Shown here: positions 60,490 to 64,000 of the stretch, in pieces
Numbering within the stretch: the stretch's first letter is position 1
Layout: each line of letters begins with the position of its first letter
Assembly: GCA_963978895.1 (NCBI GenBank)
Contig: OZ022239.1
Coordinates: forward strand, 35,510,584 to 35,574,583
DNA length: 64,000 nt
Reading direction: 5' to 3'
DNA from: Erpobdella octoculata
Taxonomy: Eukaryota; Annelida; Clitellata; Hirudinida; Erpobdellidae
Notes under the pieces: model-generated
Seen by the model: only the letters and a program-made list of their open reading frames with translations
Told to the model about the DNA's origin: nothing
The model's database searches: none
Made by a program: the position numbers and the translations under genes

Positions 60490-60764
60490 CGGGGGGGGGG
60501 GGTCGCCGGAGTTAGGATTGAGATCAGGCGTCATTGATGAGCTACCGGGGTGCGCTTTGGGGAGGGGATCTAACACTGCCACAATCCCTGCGGCCTGTCT
60601 CAACTTGAGGTCCATCAAAAACAAAATTGCCATTATCTCAGACATTATAAATGAAAACAGATTGACAATTCTTGGTTTGGTGGAGACCTGGCATGAGTGT
60701 TTTGACGACGTTGCCCTCCACCTCTTTTGTCCTCATACGATCCTCGGTGTTTGTGGATGACGGA

Positions 60765-60930
60765 AAATCTAGGTGGAGCCACGTCTAGCTTGATTACCTC
60801 TGGGCATCAGATGTTATCCAGGTTTCACTTAAGTAGAGGAAGTCGAGATTTTCATCAAAGATAGTGTCGTGGAGCAAGGGCGCTTTGCGTACGGCGGAGC
60901 GTGTGTTTAGCACACCCATTTTGTTTGAGC
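60765..60930 (-). pseudogene. Antisense LINE endonuclease fragment
   Basis: Minus strand reads KMGVLNTRSAVRKAPLLHDT then LDFLYLSETWITSDAQR and a stop: the N-terminal endonuclease motif block of a different LINE. Confidence 0.7.
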
Positions 60931-61284
60931 GAGCGTGAAATTCACGGGATTCGGCGAGCATCGTCCTTTTGTTGGATTTTGGCTTCCAGATATTGTTTTT
61001 AAAGAGTGTGTTGCGTAATGTCTTTGTGACACGAAGCGCTGCGGCGGAACCAATGTCGAGTAACTGTCGAGTAGCTATTTGATTCTACTCATGGTGAGCG
61101 ATAATATCTCCGGTGCTATCTGTTGAAAATGCGGAAAAAAGCAAAACTAACGTAGAGAATAAAATTAAAAATATTATTTCAATAGAAACGATAGAGAAAA
61201 AAGCTTGATTATTTACTATTTAATCGAAAAAGGGGACCCTCGAGAACACGCTATGTTTACATAGAACTAAGAAATATTTTTGAA
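60931..61284. other. Unassigned patch inside the LINE remnant
   Basis: Mixed-composition sequence between LINE pieces; probably the rest of the antisense insertion. Confidence 0.4.
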
Positions 61285-62699
61285 GCATTGGCGACATACA
61301 ATTGCCAGGTCATTATTACTGGAGATCTGAATGTCAAGGTCAACATTACTCTCGATCCACACTCTGTTTGTCTGTTGGATCTCATAGGTTCTTTTCGCTT
61401 CGTGCAGTCTGTTACCGGCCCTACGCATTTGCAGGGTAATACTCTTGTCTTGGTTATTATTAGATCTGATCTTCCATCTCCGTTTGTCGTCGTTGATCTG
61501 CCGTAGGTCTCCGATCATTCTCTTGTGCGTTTCTGGGTTCCGATCCGACTTCCTCCAGCTCGGTTTGTCGAGATTAATACTCGTGCTTGGAGGAGTTTCG
61601 ACTCTGAGCGATTTCGGTCCGATTTACGTAGCAGCCTCCTGTGCAATCCGGTGGTCTATGAGGATATGTCTATTGATCAGGCCCAGGAGCTCTATGACAC
61701 TACCTTATCGTCGCTTCTTGATCGAAATGCTCCTTCCCGTGCTGCTAGACGGCGCCTTCAGCCTCTTAGGCCGTGGTTTGATCGTGATTGCACAGCCTCG
61801 AAACGGAAATCAAGACTGTTGGAGCGGCGCTACAAGAGGACTCGAGACCCGGATGATCGCACTCTGTGGATGAGCCAGGTAAGGGCGTCTCACGGCTTTT
61901 TTAGGCAGAAACAAAATTCTTACTGGAGAGGAAAAATCGATGATAGTCAAGGTAATCCTGCAAAGCTCTGGAAAACATTATCTGGGGTGCTCGGCGAGGA
62001 CTGTGGCTATTCAGTCCCACCCAATGATCTTGCGGCGAGTGATTTCTTGAAGGCGTTATTAGAGAAGACCAAGAGTGTTTGCCAGTCTACTTCGTCCGCT
62101 TCTGTTCCGCTCTACTGTGCTGGAGGCTGTTCCAGCTCGCTGCTGGAATTCAGGCCTGTGGATGCTAACTACATCATCTGTCTCATCAGATGAACTGTTC
62201 CTTGGATCCAGTGCCAACATGGATAATAGAACAATATTCCAATGAACTGGCACCATTCGTGGCATTTTTGGCCAACTCTTCGCTAAGACAAGGTTTTTTT
62301 CCCTTGATTCAGAAAAATGCCATCATCACCCCAGTCCTCAAGAAACCAAATTTGGATCCGCATAACCCTGCCAACTATCGTCCGATCTCCAATTTGTCGT
62401 ATTTGTCTAAGCTGTTGGAGCGATGTGTCGGCGATCAGATTAACATATATCTGAATGAAAATAACCTCCTGCCACGATGCCAGTCAGCCTATAGAAAGCA
62501 TTATTCTACTGAGACTGCTGTCTTGAGGGTGCTCTCGGATGTCTACTTAGTAGTCGATCTGGGACGGATCACACTTCTGGGCCTTCTGAACCTTAGTGCT
62601 GCGTTTGACACCGTCGATCATCAGATCTTGTGTGATAGGCTTCTTAACTCGTTTGGTCTGGGGTGCGGTCCTGAACTTAACTTGATTTGGAACCGAAAA

Positions 62700-62915
62700 G
62701 TTGATTTGTCATTCAGAAGGAAACGGCGACAATTTTCAGTAATGTTAGCTTTCGCAATGACAATTAATAAGAGTCAAGGACAGTCTGTTGATCAGCCGGT
62801 GTATATCTTCCTGAGCCAGTCTTCGCTCATGGTCAACTATATGTAGCGTTAACTCGAGGAAGATATCACGAAAATATAAAAGTTTTAGTGAAAGATACCT
62901 TATATCTAGGAGATT
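62700..62915 (+). pseudogene. Helitron helicase C-terminal fragment
   Basis: FRRKRRQFSVMLAFAMTINKSQGQS is the last part of the Pif1-like helicase of Helitrons; a frameshifted remainder (HGQLYVALTRGRYHENIKVLV-like reading) reaches about 62910. The fragment is in frame with the upstream LINE RT, producing one chimeric ORF 62190-62846. Confidence 0.85.
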
Positions 62916-63012
62916 TATTGTTATCAAAGAAATCCTTTACTGAATAAACGAATTGCAAATAATTGGGAATTAGCCAATTATTTTACTCATCTACATGCAT
63001 AATTTCTTATTT

Positions 63013-63166
63013 ATGTATGTATGTATGTATGTATGTATGTATGTATGTATGTATGTATGTATGTATGTATGTATGTATGTATGTATGTATGTATGTATGT
63101 ATGTATGTATGTATGTATGTATGTATGTATGTATGTATGTATGTATGTATGTATGTATGTATGTAT
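63013..63166. repeat. (TATG)n microsatellite
   Basis: About 38 perfect tetranucleotide copies; all long frames here are repeat artefacts. Confidence 0.98.
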
Positions 63167-64000
63167 GCGTAAAATAATATATAATTGGATTTAAACAAAT
63201 CCGTCATTTTTGACGGGCTATCTCTAATAAATATATATTATACATATTAGTCAAAAAATAAATTTAAAAAAAAAATGTTTTTCTTTGCCTCTTTATCTGA
63301 GTCAACGAACTAAAATTTTTGAATCTAAAACAATCGAAAAGTGTGTGATTTTTGTTTCTAAGATTTGATCACACCAGACAAACAAACAAACCGAGAGACG
63401 AGTGAAGTTAAATAAAGCATTTAAAAATAGAAAAATTAGTAGGGGCAGGGAAAGAAATTTTTCCTCTCCAAAAATTTTTTTTTAGAAAAATAAATAAATA
63501 ATAAATATATATATATTTTAGAAAAAAATTGTCTCCCCCAAAGATTTCCCCAAAAAAATAATATGAAAGAACTTTTAAAAAACATTGTGAACCGAGGAAG
63601 TCGTATGTTGGCGCTATTGACGGGACGTTCAATAGCATTCGCTCATGAACTGATCAAACAGGAATTTGTTCAGCCCACGACGAAAGACAGTGAGTGACGT
63701 AGAGCTGGTAAAAGAAGGAGGGATATAATTCTTAAAGAACTTTATTGGTTGAAAGTTGTAAGATTGATTTTAAGCTGGCTCAAGTAATTTCTTTATAGTT
63801 TATACCAGTTGGCTTTTCCATGCCAGAAGAAATCTGCGATCAACGTCTTCAGAGAATAGAAGTTTTGTTATTGCGGCTACAATAACGGCAAGTGTCTGGA
63901 ATTGTCTCCCCCACTGACACCAGAGCTACACCAGCTCTTGAGCACTTCAAAAGAATTCCGAAAAGATATCTTTTAAATTGACATTGTATTATTGAAACTA
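63167..64000. other. Unassigned repeats at right edge
   Basis: 63247-63335 matches 43700-43787. Positions 63870-63975 weakly resemble a LINE C-terminus (a Trp-Asn-x-Leu-Pro-like reading followed by a Phe/Lys-rich end), but frames are broken. Nothing else recognised. Confidence 0.4.

Larger units (their letters stand above)
60518..62660 (+). pseudogene. L2-like LINE ORF2 remnant, patchwork
   Basis: 60585-60760 is the endonuclease start (CLNLRSIKNKIAIISDII, LGLVETWHECF). 60765-60930 is an antisense fragment of another LINE. 61285-61550 resumes endonuclease (IITGDLNVKV, then SDHSLVRFWVP after a stop). 61525-62193 is the linker region (SRLLERRYKRTRDPDDRTLW), and 62190-62660 the RT start (LDPVPTWIIEQY, AIITPVLKKPNLDP, NYRPISNLSYLSKLLE, SAAFDTVDH). 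RT ends before its YADD block. Confidence 0.85.

Overview
The window looks like animal nuclear DNA. It has an intron-rich gene with GT-AG splice sites, an extracellular mucin built from metazoan-only domains (NIDO, AMOP, VWD, EGF), AT-rich non-coding sequence with very long (TA)n tracts, and dense, nested hAT, LINE, LTR and Helitron-like elements. An early-branching or other marine invertebrate, such as a cnidarian, would fit, but nothing here fixes the species. No bacterial-type operon, CRISPR array or rRNA was seen.

Positions 2-36602 (+) hold the 3' part of one very large gene for a MUC4-like transmembrane mucin. I could join 28 exons by hand with consistent phases (11,529 coding bases, 3,842 residues plus stop). 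The order is: a 5.3-kb Thr/Ser/Glu/Pro tandem repeat of about 117 units of 15 residues, diverged Ser/Thr-rich sequence, four small mucin cassette exons, NIDO, AMOP with an extraordinary Trp-rich patch, VWD with a GDPH motif, a cysteine-containing linker, about eight EGF-like units, a Ser/Thr stalk, one membrane span and a very short tail. The 5' end lies left of the window. A possible alternative last exon at 27288-27442, with stop and poly(A) signal, would give a soluble form.

The large introns are transposon nests. Intron 8 (10493-18554) holds a hAT remnant, a foldback repeat, a tRNA-like relic, and a four-element nest (13267-17802) in which one hAT copy sits inside the first bases of another one's terminal repeat. 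Intron 17 holds a hAT pseudogene with target duplications. Intron 23 (26870-34784) holds a 3.1-kb element with about 660-bp terminal inverted repeats and a 9-bp target duplication, minisatellites tied to Helitron-like ends, and a 5'-truncated LINE.

Positions 36603-64000 contain no recognisable host gene. They hold short hAT elements (37615-40155), a LINE with an intact 1,003-codon endonuclease/reverse transcriptase ORF on the minus strand (40413-43424), an LTR element whose only ORF begins with a SAP domain and which carries two opposite copies of one 903-bp hAT element (43839-47634), a CR1/L2-like LINE split by another hAT (47650-50082), a Gypsy-type LTR retrotransposon split in its integrase by a nearly full-length LINE (about 50085-59242), a 412-bp palindrome next to a tRNA-derived SINE head, and an L2-like LINE patchwork fused in frame to a Helitron helicase end (59964-62915). 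The last kilobase is microsatellite and unassigned repeat.
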